From positions 8,798,256 through 8,862,255 of the forward strand of contig NZ_CP071793.1 in the NCBI RefSeq assembly GCF_017498545.1: a stretch of DNA of 64,000 nt, read 5' to 3'. The notes beneath the pieces are model-generated. The model ran no database searches. It was not told the DNA's origin and saw only the letters and a program-made list of their open reading frames with translations. Made by a program: the position numbers and the translations under genes. Positions 24,600-33,032 of this stretch are shown here, in pieces; within the stretch, counting starts at the first letter, position 1, and each line of letters opens with the position of its first letter. The stretch is from Sulfidibacter corallicola (GTDB lineage Bacteria > Acidobacteriota > Holophagae > Acanthopleuribacterales > Acanthopleuribacteraceae).

Positions 24600-26405
24600 T
24601 TTTTTGAGAGTCGGCGCGGCAGTAGGTTGGGCTGCCAGCCCGACCAATCGAAGCAACTCAAGCAACGACAATCCATTGAGCCAAAGAGCGGAGCCCGATT
24701 TTCTCCCTCACGACCCCCATCGAAAGCCGTAATGTCCAAGGTCCCCGCATCGTGAGAGGGGCGTCGGGCCTGTAGGTGGAACAGCTTGTTCCACCAATCG
24801 AAGCAACCCAAGCAACGACAATCCCTTGAGCCAGAGAGCGGAGCCCGATTTTCTCCCTCACGACACCCATCGAAAGCCGTAATGTCCAAGGTCCCCGCAT
24901 CGTGAGAGGGGCGTCGGGCCTGTAGGTGGAACAGCTTGTTCCACGAATCGAAGCGGCGTCCGTTTCGGTCAGGTATTGAGCCAAAGAGCGGAGCGATCCG
25001 TTCTCCCGTGCAGGTCAAAGCCGAGATTGAAACCCTCTCGATCGTATCGGTACATCGCGTCGGAGGAGCTTCGGCTGGTTGAGCAAGCTGCTCAACCTAC
25101 GGGCTTTACGAAGCTTGGGAGCTTGAGGGGACCTCGTGCCGGTTGGCTTCGACGAGCAGCCGATCTTAGGGGAACGGATCCCCGACCCGAATCGGGTCGA
25201 CCCATCGTAGAGCGTGATCCCGGAGTTCCCGCATCTCGAGAGGGCGGCAGGACCTGGAGATGGAACAGCTTGTTCCACCAATCGAAGCAACCCAAGCAAC
25301 GACAATCCATTGCGCCAGAGAGCGGAGCCGATTTTCTCCCTCACGACCCCCATCGAAAGCCGTAAGGTCCAAGGTCCCCGCATCGTGAGAGGGGCGTCGG
25401 GCCTGTAGGTTGGGCTGCCAGCCCGACGCTTCGAAGCAACCCAAGCAACGACAATCCATTGAGCCAAAGAGCGAAGCCGATTTTCTCCCTCACGACCCCA
25501 ATCGAAAGCCGTAAGGTCCAAGGTCCCCGCATCGTGAGAGGGGCGTCGGGCCTGTAGGTGGAACAGCTTGTTCCACCAATCGAAGCGGCGTCCGTTTCGG
25601 TCAGGTATTGAGCCAAAGAGCGGAGCGATCCGTTCTCCGGTGCAGGTCAAAGCCGAGATTGAAACCCTCTCGATCGTATCGGTACATCGCGTCGGAGGAG
25701 CTTCGGCTGGTTGAGCAAGCTGCTCAACCTACAGGCTTTACGAAACTTGGGAGCTTGAGGGAACCTCGTACCGGTTGGCTTCGACGAGCAGCCGATCTTA
25801 GGGGAACGGATCCCCGACCCGAATCGGGTCGACCCATCGTAGAGCGTGATCCGGGAGTTCCCGCATCTCGAGAGGGCGTCGGGCCTGTAGGTGGAACAGC
25901 TTGTTCCACCAATCGAAGCAGCGTCCGTTTCGGTCAGGTATTGAGCCAGAGAGCGGAGCCCGAATTTCTCCCTCATGACCCCCATCGAAAGCCGTAATGT
26001 CCCACGCCACATGCCATCGACGCGACCTAGCATTGATCCAAATCGATCATCGAGAGCTCCAGAAGCTCGACTTATCAGCTTCGCTCTTGTACCACTTGAT
26101 CTTGCGTAGCCTGAATCGCTTCGAAGCGTCGGGCTGGCAGCCCAACCTACAGGCGCGACGCCCCTCTCACGATGCGGGGAATTTGGACTTTTCGGCTTTC
26201 GATTGGGGTCGTGAGGAAAATGATCGGCTTCGCTCTCCGGCGCAATGGATTGCTGTTGCTTGGGTTGCTTCGAAGCGTCGGCCCAGCGGGCCAACCTACA
26301 GGCCTGACGCCCATCTCGTGAAGCGGGAACTGTGGACTTTGCGACTTCGTTGACGCATGGCGAGGGAAAGTATCGGCTTCGCTCTTTGGTGTAACTCTCT
26401 TCTGT
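24600..26405. repeat. Modular repeat array with palindromic cores
   Basis: Nothing here codes. Module boundaries, taken at the AAGC box after each palindrome, are 24651-24800 (150 bp), 24801-24950 (150), 24951-25284 (334), 25285-25433 (149), 25434-25582 (149), 25583-25915 (333) and a partial copy from 25916. The pattern short-short-long therefore repeats. Each short module ends in a palindrome followed by AATCGAAGC; cores seen are GTGGAACAGCTTGTTCCAC and GTTGGGCTGCCAGCCCGAC, and the long modules add GTTGAGCAAGCTGCTCAAC. From about 26080 two copies lie in the opposite orientation (palindromes near 26130 and 26277). Confidence 0.9.
24951..25915. repeat. 632-bp higher-order tandem repeat
   Basis: The sequence beginning AAGCGGCGTCCGTTTCGG at 24951 recurs at 25583, exactly 632 bp later, with only scattered substitutions through the whole long module. 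The unit is one long and two short modules, showing that the array grew by unequal exchange of multi-module blocks. Confidence 0.85.
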
Positions 26406-26410
26406 GATAG

Positions 26411-26461
26411 ACGAAAAAAACCACCGGCGGAACGACGGTGGGCCGTTCTGCCGGTGGTTTT
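26411..26461 (-). terminator. Terminator of the secreted lipase gene
   Basis: Long stem AAACCACCGGC-GAAC / GTTC-GCCGGTGGTTT flanking a short GC-rich loop; on the minus strand the stem ends in a T-run (plus-strand A-run at 26414-26420). It lies about 40 bp past the stop at 26500. Confidence 0.85.
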
Positions 26462-26499
26462 GGATGCCTTCGCGGAAAGGCTGAATTCAGTGCGCCAAA

Positions 26500-28491
26500 T
26501 CAGCGTGCCGCGTTGCTGTTCATGTTGCTGTTACGCGAAGAGTCCTTGACCTGGGCCGGGTCCCGCATCTCGATGTGACACCAACCGGTCTTGTGGCCCA
26601 TGTTGTTGGCGCCCGAGAGCTGGCCGGCCCATTTCTCGGTCGTGCCGTCCTCGGGATCGTCCAGCACGAACTCGGCCGCGATATGGCAAAAGTCCCACCG
26701 CCACCAGACGTCCTTCTCGGAGGTGGTGTGGTAGTAGACTTTTTGCCGCGCCCAAGAGGGAATGCCCGACAGCCACTGGGATGCGCCGTCGTACGTCATG
26801 TCCTCGTTGGTGCCGCAGGAAATGCCGAAGATGTCGCCGATCGCCGCGATGAGACCGGCCAAAACCGTACCCTGGTAGGGCGTGCCGACCGATTGAATCA
26901 GTCGATTGCCGGTGGCGTTGTCCAACCCGCTCCAATAATAGGTATAGAGATGGAGCGCGGCCGCCCCGCCCTGGCTATGGGCCACCACCCCGAACGAATC
27001 CAGGTTGGAACCCTGCTGGGCGATCAATTGGGCGAAGGTGTCGTGGCTGCGGTTTTTGTTGGGGTCGGAGAAGACCTGATAGTTGCTGAAATGGTTGGTC
27101 GGCCAGGTGCCGCCTCCCGAGCAGAAACCGTGAACCAGCATCAGTTTGCTGCCGGCTTTGTTGCGAAGATCCCGCACCGGGCGCGGGCCCATCAGCATTT
27201 CTTCGTCGACCGTCTTGAAAACCGGCAGGGTGTGTTCGGGAATCGCCGGCATCTGGACGGGGATTCCCGCCTGCTTCTCGATCAGGGCGATGTAGGTGGT
27301 GCTGTCCTCGACTCGAAGGTTGCGCAGTTCCAGATTGCCGTGAACTCCGGCTCGGCTCAGCCAGCGCGTATCCAGGCCCAGATTCAGGAAGCCATCCTCG
27401 ACGCGCGCCATGCCGCCCAGCCAGGCGACACCCTTGTAGGGGCCGGTGGCGTCCTTGCCCCAGAGCTCCGCATAGACGCGATAGGAACCGCCGGTTTCCA
27501 TTTCGTCCACGGGAATCTGCAGGTTCACGCGTTTGGAAGACACCGGGCTGGCTTCCACCAGGGGCTCGCGCAGATCCAAATTGGGGAGCAGGACCTCGAT
27601 CGCGTCCATGGTCGAGCGGACCCATTGCCGCCCTTGGCCGTCGGTGCCGCGAGCCACGATGTGGGCAACGTAGCGACCCGGCTCTTCGGGCGTGAAGCGC
27701 AGCGAGAACTGGCGATCTTCGGCCAGCGCGTCGCCATCGGATCCGTCGTCGCGCATCGTCAGCCTGTGGATCTCGCCGGCAGGCGATTGCAATTCCACCA
27801 GAACCTCGTCCAAGCGATGGGAGAGAGACTTTTCGTAAGAATCGCGATCTTCGTAACGCTGGGTCACCTGGCAATGAAGCGTCAGCGGGGTGCCGACCAA
27901 CTGGCGACGATGCCCCAGGTGGGTATAGATCGCCGCATCGGCCTCGTCGGCGATCACCAGGAATCCGTCACTGAAGGCGAGCGGATCCACGCCGCCGTGT
28001 TTGGCCTGAATCGAAATCGACCAATCACCGCGGGGCATCTGGTCGACCCGGTAGAAGGAGCCCGGAAGATCGTTGTTCAGCACCGAAATGGACGTGTGCT
28101 CCTGGAGCTGGGCGAGATCCTCGATGGGATAGGCGCGCTTGCCGTTGGGGGCGCGTAACTGGAGCTGCCAGGGTTCGCCTTGGTTGAGGACCAGCAGGTG
28201 AACGGGACCGTCGATCGCGATCGGGACCCGAGCGCGCCAGGTCAAAGTGCCCGGATCGGTCTTGCTCGGCTCCAGCCGCACCGGCAGCAGGGCCGAATGG
28301 GCGCGTGTACCCGCATCGGCGGGGTCGATCGACTTCATGGTCGAGAACGCTTCGGGCGGCCCGGCAAGCTGTTTCGGTTGAGGGTAAGCGGCGAGAAGGG
28401 GAAGGGCGAACATCAAGGACATGGTCAGGACGGAGGCAAGGGTAGAGGGGCGGGCGCGAGAAACGAGCCTACCGATTAGTTCAGGAACCAT
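26500..28491 (-). CDS. Secreted alpha/beta-hydrolase with N-terminal choice-of-anchor X-like region
   Basis: Encodes 663 residues; the ATG at 28491 follows GAGGAG. A long signal peptide covers about 1-36 (TLASVLTMSLMFALPLLAA). Residues about 50-400 are beta-rich with RDDGSDGDALAEDRQFS and EPGRYVAHIVARG, as in choice-of-anchor X proteins. The C-terminal 240 residues form a lipase-like hydrolase: oxyanion region LMLVHGFCSGGGTW (about 452) and nucleophile elbow GVVAHSQGGAAAL (about 505), with late His candidates in the last 60 residues. It probably hydrolyses lipids or esters outside the cell. It is monocistronic with its own terminator. Confidence 0.85.
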   Translation of the reverse strand: MVPELIGRLVSRARPSTLASVLTMSLMFALPLLAAYPQPKQLAGPPEAFSTMKSIDPADAGTRAHSALLPVRLEPSKTDPGTLTWRARVPIAIDGPVHLLVLNQGEPWQLQLRAPNGKRAYPIEDLAQLQEHTSISVLNNDLPGSFYRVDQMPRGDWSISIQAKHGGVDPLAFSDGFLVIADEADAAIYTHLGHRRQLVGTPLTLHCQVTQRYEDRDSYEKSLSHRLDEVLVELQSPAGEIHRLTMRDDGSDGDALAEDRQFSLRFTPEEPGRYVAHIVARGTDGQGRQWVRSTMDAIEVLLPNLDLREPLVEASPVSSKRVNLQIPVDEMETGGSYRVYAELWGKDATGPYKGVAWLGGMARVEDGFLNLGLDTRWLSRAGVHGNLELRNLRVEDSTTYIALIEKQAGIPVQMPAIPEHTLPVFKTVDEEMLMGPRPVRDLRNKAGSKLMLVHGFCSGGGTWPTNHFSNYQVFSDPNKNRSHDTFAQLIAQQGSNLDSFGVVAHSQGGAAALHLYTYYWSGLDNATGNRLIQSVGTPYQGTVLAGLIAAIGDIFGISCGTNEDMTYDGASQWLSGIPSWARQKVYYHTTSEKDVWWRWDFCHIAAEFVLDDPEDGTTEKWAGQLSGANNMGHKTGWCHIEMRDPAQVKDSSRNSNMNSNAAR

Positions 28492-28964
28492 ACTGTCTCT
28501 CCTCGAGACGTGCCGTCCGAGGTGGCATCACTTTGGAAACAGGACCCCGATGGAAAATTGAAAAATGAGAATATAGAGAGGATATGTCCGGTCGTGAAAG
28601 ACCGGGGGCCACCGGGGCGCCAGCCGGTCGGGAAGGCACGGTGGAATGTGAAATTTAAATGGCCAAACAATGAATGTGTGCTCATTGTAACCAAAAAGAA
28701 AATAACCGGTAAATAAAAAACGAAAATATGTTGCCGGAAAATCGCCGCGTCGATCCGCATCCCCTGAAAATTTGCGCCACCTTTCCCGGAAACCCGCTGC
28801 TGATTTCCCGATTGACCTCCGGTCATCACCTGCGCGATCCCGCCTTGGAGCCCAAGCGAAGTGGGGCCTCCCAAATTCTCTGAATTCCGGATTGACCCCT
28901 TTCGCGACCGGCGCACGGTAGAATGGGGCATGGCGATGTGGCACACGGCAACGGGGGCGCTCGG
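28492..28964. other. Divergent intergenic region, lipase and radical SAM genes
   Basis: About 470 bp. The lipase promoter should lie in the AT-richer part (28560-28740). No ORF with coding character is seen; the frame open from 28923 is treated as leader of the radical SAM gene. Confidence 0.45.
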
Positions 28965-30062
28965 ATGACGGATCTGGATCTCAAGGTGACGCGCAAGGGG
29001 AGAGGCGCCCTCACCAATCGCGAGGGACGCTTCGAAAAAGCCCAGTCCCAGGCCTTCGACGACGGTTGGGGTACGCTCGAAGATCACCTGGCCGAATTGC
29101 CGCCCATCAAGACGACCGTATCCGAGGATGCCACCCGGTCCATCGTGACCCGCAATCAATCGCCCGATATCCCGTTCGAGCAGAGCATCAATCCCTACCG
29201 CGGTTGCGAACACGGCTGCATTTACTGCTACGCCAGGCCGACGCACGCCTATTGGGGGCTCTCACCCGGGTTGGATTTCGAGACGCGCCTGTTCAAAAAG
29301 ACCAATGCCGCCGAGTTGCTGGAGAAGGAGCTGCGGCGCAAGTCCTACGAGCCCAAGCCCATCACGGTCGGGGCCAACACCGACCCCTACCAGCCGGTCG
29401 AACGGGAACATCGCGTCACCCGCGAGGTGCTCACCGTGTTGTCGCGGTTCCAGCACCCCGTGGCGCTGATCACCAAGTCGGCCCTGGTGTTGCGCGATCT
29501 GGACCTGCTGGCGCCCATGGCCGAAAAGGGCCTTGCCCAGGTGTTCGTGTCGGTGACGACGTTGCGGCCTGAGCTGGCGCGGATCATGGAGCCCCGAGCC
29601 GCGGCGCCCCATCGTCGCTTGGAAACCCTTCGCGCGCTTTCCGAGGCCGGCATTCCCACGGGCGTCATGAGTGCGCCCATGATTCCGGCGCTCAACGATC
29701 ACGAGTTGGAAGCCATCTTGACCGCCGGTGCCGAGGCCGGCGCCGCCTACGGCGGTTACGTGTTCCTGCGCCTGCCGCTGGAGCTTCGCGAGCTGTTTCG
29801 CGAGTGGCTCGAAACCCATTTTCCCGATCGCGCCGAACACGTGATGAGTTTGATCAAGCAGAGCCGTGGCGGTAAGGAGTACCAGGCCGAATTCGGCAAA
29901 CGGATGCGGGGTACCGGTCATTTCGCGCATTTGTTGAGTCAACGGTTTCGCCTGGTCGCACAAAAGCTCAATCTCAACAAGAGCCGCAACAAGCTGCGCA
30001 CGGACCTGTTCAAGCCACCGCCGCGCGCGGGCGATCAACTGTCGTTGTTCGAGGAGCCCTGA
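28965..30062 (+). CDS. PA0069-family radical SAM protein (SplB-like)
   Basis: Encodes 365 residues from the ATG at 28965; an in-frame ATG at 28923 would add 14 residues of poor quality, and neither has a strong RBS. The cluster motif CEHGCIYC (Cys at about 82, 86 and 89) sits in the family signature NPYRGCEHGCIYCYARP, followed by GANTDPYQPVE and VSVTTL. These are the hallmarks of the PA0069/Rv2578c group related to spore photoproduct lyase. It binds a 4Fe-4S cluster and S-adenosylmethionine; the substrate is unknown. The NRDE gene follows 110 bp downstream on the same strand. Confidence 0.92.
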   Translation: MTDLDLKVTRKGRGALTNREGRFEKAQSQAFDDGWGTLEDHLAELPPIKTTVSEDATRSIVTRNQSPDIPFEQSINPYRGCEHGCIYCYARPTHAYWGLSPGLDFETRLFKKTNAAELLEKELRRKSYEPKPITVGANTDPYQPVEREHRVTREVLTVLSRFQHPVALITKSALVLRDLDLLAPMAEKGLAQVFVSVTTLRPELARIMEPRAAAPHRRLETLRALSEAGIPTGVMSAPMIPALNDHELEAILTAGAEAGAAYGGYVFLRLPLELRELFREWLETHFPDRAEHVMSLIKQSRGGKEYQAEFGKRMRGTGHFAHLLSQRFRLVAQKLNLNKSRNKLRTDLFKPPPRAGDQLSLFEEP

Positions 30063-30172
30063 ACCACCGCGAAGCTGGAGTACCGAACCCGGTCGGGTTA
30101 TCATTCGAGTCATTCCCGCGGCATCGCAGACGCGTCGAAGCGGGAATCAATCGGGAACCCAGCGGACAGACG

Positions 30173-30943
30173 ATGTGCATCATTTTTCTGGCATACCAAC
30201 ACTTCCCACGGCTGCCACTGGTCTTGGTGGCCAATCGCGATGAATTCTACGGCCGTCCGGCACTGCCGCTGGCGTTCTGGGAAGACGAACACCAGATCTT
30301 GGCGGGCCGCGACGGAACCGCGGGCGGATCCTGGCTGGGCGTGAACCGCTCCGGTCGAGTCGCGGCCATCACCAATATCCGCAACCCTGCCGAACGCAAG
30401 ATTTTCGCGCCGTCGCGCGGGCTTCTGGTGCGCGATTTCCTGCGAGGCCACACCGGCGAGCGGGAATTCATGAATCTCCTGCTCGAGAAGGGCGGCGACT
30501 ACAACGGGTTCAACCTGATTTTCGGAACGGTTTCGCGTCTGTACTGCTACGACAACCGCACCAACCGCATCGAGGCTCTCGGGGCCGGCATTCACGGGCT
30601 GAGCAACGACGTGATCAACACGCCCTGGCCGAAGGTAGCCAAAGGGAAGCGCTTCCTGGACGGGCTTTCCATGGATGCCGACGAATGGTCCGTCGACCGG
30701 CTTTTCGAACTGCTGGGCGACCGCGAGCAACCCGACCCCGCATCGTTGCCCGATACCGGCATCGGGCCCGAGTGGGAGCGCCTGCTGTCGCCGATTTTCA
30801 TCGTCAGCCCCATCTACGGTAGCCGCTGCGGAACCGTGTTGACCCTGGATACGGAAGGTGGCGTGTACATGGAAGAGCGGACCTATTTCAGGAAACCGGA
30901 CAGCTACCAGGCACACCGGTTTCAATTCACGCTCGGTACCTGA
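30173..30943 (+). CDS. NRDE (TANGO2-like) family protein
   Basis: Encodes 256 residues. The mature N-terminus would begin at Cys2 (MCIIFLAYQ), as in Ntn-hydrolase folds, and the name-giving motif is present as LVANRDEFYGRP (about 19-30). AGRDGTAGGSWLGVNRSGR and HGLSNDVINTPWPK are the other family signatures. Human TANGO2 belongs here and affects lipid or heme handling; bacterial roles are not settled. The start is clear although the RBS is weak. It is probably co-transcribed with the radical SAM gene. Confidence 0.9.
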   Translation: MCIIFLAYQHFPRLPLVLVANRDEFYGRPALPLAFWEDEHQILAGRDGTAGGSWLGVNRSGRVAAITNIRNPAERKIFAPSRGLLVRDFLRGHTGEREFMNLLLEKGGDYNGFNLIFGTVSRLYCYDNRTNRIEALGAGIHGLSNDVINTPWPKVAKGKRFLDGLSMDADEWSVDRLFELLGDREQPDPASLPDTGIGPEWERLLSPIFIVSPIYGSRCGTVLTLDTEGGVYMEERTYFRKPDSYQAHRFQFTLGT

Positions 30944-30963
30944 AGGATCGTTTCGGGCGAGGT

Positions 30964-30985
30964 GCCCGGCGGCGAACCGCCGGGC
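30964..30985. other. Stable tetraloop hairpin after the NRDE gene
   Basis: Perfect 9-bp GC stem GCCCGGCGG/CCGCCGGGC with a CGAA tetraloop, 20 bp after the NRDE stop. There is no T-run, so it would act as an RNA 3'-end stabiliser or a Rho-associated structure. The remaining stretch to 31218 holds no gene. Confidence 0.5.
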
Positions 30986-31142
30986 CGCAGACAGCTAGAG
31001 CCTATCCAGAAACAGGGTTTTCCTGAAAATGTACCTCTGCATCTGCAGGGTCGCCAATTCCAACGGGTACCAGCATTCAGGCGTCAGCCAATCAACTTGA
31101 AACAATGATCTTGCTGTGACCTGGCGCCTGATGCCGGATACC

Positions 31143-31200
31143 GTGCCCATCCAGCCAAACCATTTTGGAAATCACGATCTTCCCGATTCCGGATGGGCAC
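31143..31200. repeat. 3'-end hairpin repeat, copy A
   Basis: GTGCCCATCC (31143-31152) pairs with GGATGGGCAC (31191-31200) across a 38-nt loop, 18 bp beyond the stop of the M43 protease gene. The preceding GCCTGATGCCGGATACC also matches the text before copies B and C at 51.1-51.4 kb. Confidence 0.75.
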
Positions 31201-31218
31201 GAGCCAGATCTCGATCGA

Positions 31219-32574
31219 TTACTGGCAGGCCGTCAGGGCGTGAACGAAGTCCAGGACATTGACGATGTTGTTGGAGTCGTAGTCGTAGCCCTGGCCGACG
31301 CCCTCGTTGCGCCAGTAGCTGTACATGTCGGCGGCCACGCCGTCGGTGATGGTTACCGTGACCTGGGCCTGCGCGGTGCAGCCGTTGCCGTCGGTGATGG
31401 TGACGGTGTAGGTGGTGGTCTCGGTGGGCGCGGCGGTGGGATTGGCCACGGTCGGATCGCTCAGGCCGTCGGTCGGTTGCCAGGAGTAGCTGTAGTTGCC
31501 CGCGCCGCCGGAACCGCCGGCGGAGAGTTCCGTGTCGCTGCCGAGGCATACGGCCACGTCCGAACCCGCATCGACCGCGACGTCGCTGCCGTCACAGTTG
31601 TTGTTGACGATGGTGTACAGATCGGTGCGGTAACTTTCCAGGGTGCAGCGCATGCGACGGATCTGTTCGGTGGTGAATTCCCACATGCAGGGGTCGTAGG
31701 AATAGTTCATGTAGTTGTGAATGGGCTTGAGTTCGCCACAATCGTTTTCGGTATCGTTGCAGGAACTGAAATTGGGGCTGAGCTCGGCGTTGGTGTCGCA
31801 AATGAGGTCGCCGTCGCTGTAGCAGTTGGGCGTGCCCTGGCTGGGGCAGCCACCGCTGTTGGTGAAGGTGTGTTCCAAACCGAGGAAGTGCCCGACTTCG
31901 TGGGTCGCGGTGCGGCCCAGGTCGAAATTGGTGTGGTTGCCCGTGTTGGCGGCGAAGTAGGTGTGGCCGATGACGACGCGATCGGCGTTGGTCCCCACCA
32001 GGGAGCCGTTGGCGTTGGCGGGCAGGAAGGGGACGTAACCCAGGGAACCGTCACCGGAGTTGGTGTAGATGTTCATGTAGCGCGAGGGGTCCCATGCCAG
32101 ATCGTTGTAGTAGCCGCCGTTGTCGTTGTACCAAGACGTGTTGCAGGAGCGGGTGATACCGGTGGTCGGATTGCCGTCCGGGTCGGTCGTCGCCAGAACG
32201 AACTGGATCTTGGCGTCACTGCCCGGCTCGCCACTGGAACCCTTGATGGCTTGGAAATCTTCGTTCAGGACCTGGATTTGATTGTGGACCAGGTCGTCGC
32301 TGAGCGAGCCGACGTTGCAATTGTCGTCCATGATGATGTGGACCACCACCGTGATCTGGTAGCTCGCCGCCGGATCGTAGGCCTCTGTGGGGTTGGTCAG
32401 GTTGTCGCTGCAATCGGAGGGATCGAAACGCGACTCACCGTAGCGCTCGATGAGCTCCTCTCGCGTCGGGGTCCCGCAACGGCGCAGGTCGCCCTCTCCG
32501 AATGCCTCTTGTGCCTGCACCGCGGGAAACCACAGTACGAGGCAAACGACAGACCAAAAAAATCTCGAGTTCAC
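31219..32574 (-). CDS. Secreted M43 (pappalysin-type) zinc metalloprotease
   Basis: Encodes 451 residues from a GTG at 32574, chosen because AGGAGG lies 5 nt upstream and a signal peptide follows at once (SRFFWSVVCLVLWFPAVQAQ); the frame is open to 32700 but that part is not peptide-like. The zinc motif HEVGHFLGLEH (about 228) is canonical for metzincins of family M43, and NYMNYSYDPCMWEFT supplies the Met-turn. Residues about 345-415 form an Ig/PKD-like domain. The last 30 residues (DYDSNNIVNVLDFVHAL) look like a single dockerin-type calcium repeat. It probably digests proteins outside the cell. Confidence 0.92.
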   Translation of the reverse strand: MNSRFFWSVVCLVLWFPAVQAQEAFGEGDLRRCGTPTREELIERYGESRFDPSDCSDNLTNPTEAYDPAASYQITVVVHIIMDDNCNVGSLSDDLVHNQIQVLNEDFQAIKGSSGEPGSDAKIQFVLATTDPDGNPTTGITRSCNTSWYNDNGGYYNDLAWDPSRYMNIYTNSGDGSLGYVPFLPANANGSLVGTNADRVVIGHTYFAANTGNHTNFDLGRTATHEVGHFLGLEHTFTNSGGCPSQGTPNCYSDGDLICDTNAELSPNFSSCNDTENDCGELKPIHNYMNYSYDPCMWEFTTEQIRRMRCTLESYRTDLYTIVNNNCDGSDVAVDAGSDVAVCLGSDTELSAGGSGGAGNYSYSWQPTDGLSDPTVANPTAAPTETTTYTVTITDGNGCTAQAQVTVTITDGVAADMYSYWRNEGVGQGYDYDSNNIVNVLDFVHALTACQ

Positions 32575-33032
32575 ATGTTCCTCCTGGAAAATTGGGCGGC
32601 CAATGTAACCGACCGAAAAGAAAAAACGCATTGTACCGAAGCAAATTGAAGGGGACATCAAGCCATGGATCCATGTAACGAAGGTTTGATTCAAAAACAT
32701 CGATCGGAAAAAAGTTCCGTGGAACCTTACGCAAACGAAAGTACCCGGTGATCATCCCATTCCTTATAAGTCAGGAATTCTCACGCGGAACGGCCGGTTT
32801 CGCGTTTTGTCAGAAACCTCACGCTTTTCCGGAAAAATTCAAAAAAGATTTCGCCACTAACAATACTATCCTCGTGAATCGAGGTGAGACAGAGGCCATA
32901 TTTTACTTGGTAGCCTAAGTATTCTACAAGTAGATCTCACGGGGATCATTCGCCGGTAGCAAGCCGATCTCCCCTAAAGTATAATGGATCCAATTCCTAC
33001 TTGGCTGATCGGTTTTTCTCTCAAGGTGCCCC
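32575..33032. other. Divergent intergenic region, M43 protease and hybrid kinase
   Basis: About 460 bp, AT-richer from 32680 to 32940, with no coding frame of quality. Promoters for both flanking genes must lie here; none can be fixed by eye. Confidence 0.4.

Noticed and set aside
24458..26294. Open frames of 100-215 residues in the repeat array
   Set aside because: They repeat the same peptide with each module and exist because modules are GC-rich and stop-poor; none has an RBS or a start independent of the repeat.
24600..26405. CRISPR array
   Set aside because: Repeat units are 150-334 bp and the sequence between palindromes is itself conserved, so there are no unique spacers; no cas gene is in the window.
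31165..32649. 494-residue plus-strand frame over the M43 protease
   Set aside because: Val/Gly-rich shadow translation opposite a gene with an intact HEXXH motif and signal peptide.
32575..32700. N-terminal extension of the M43 protease to 32700
   Set aside because: AGGAGG and a signal peptide place the start at GTG 32574; the extension would bury the signal peptide.
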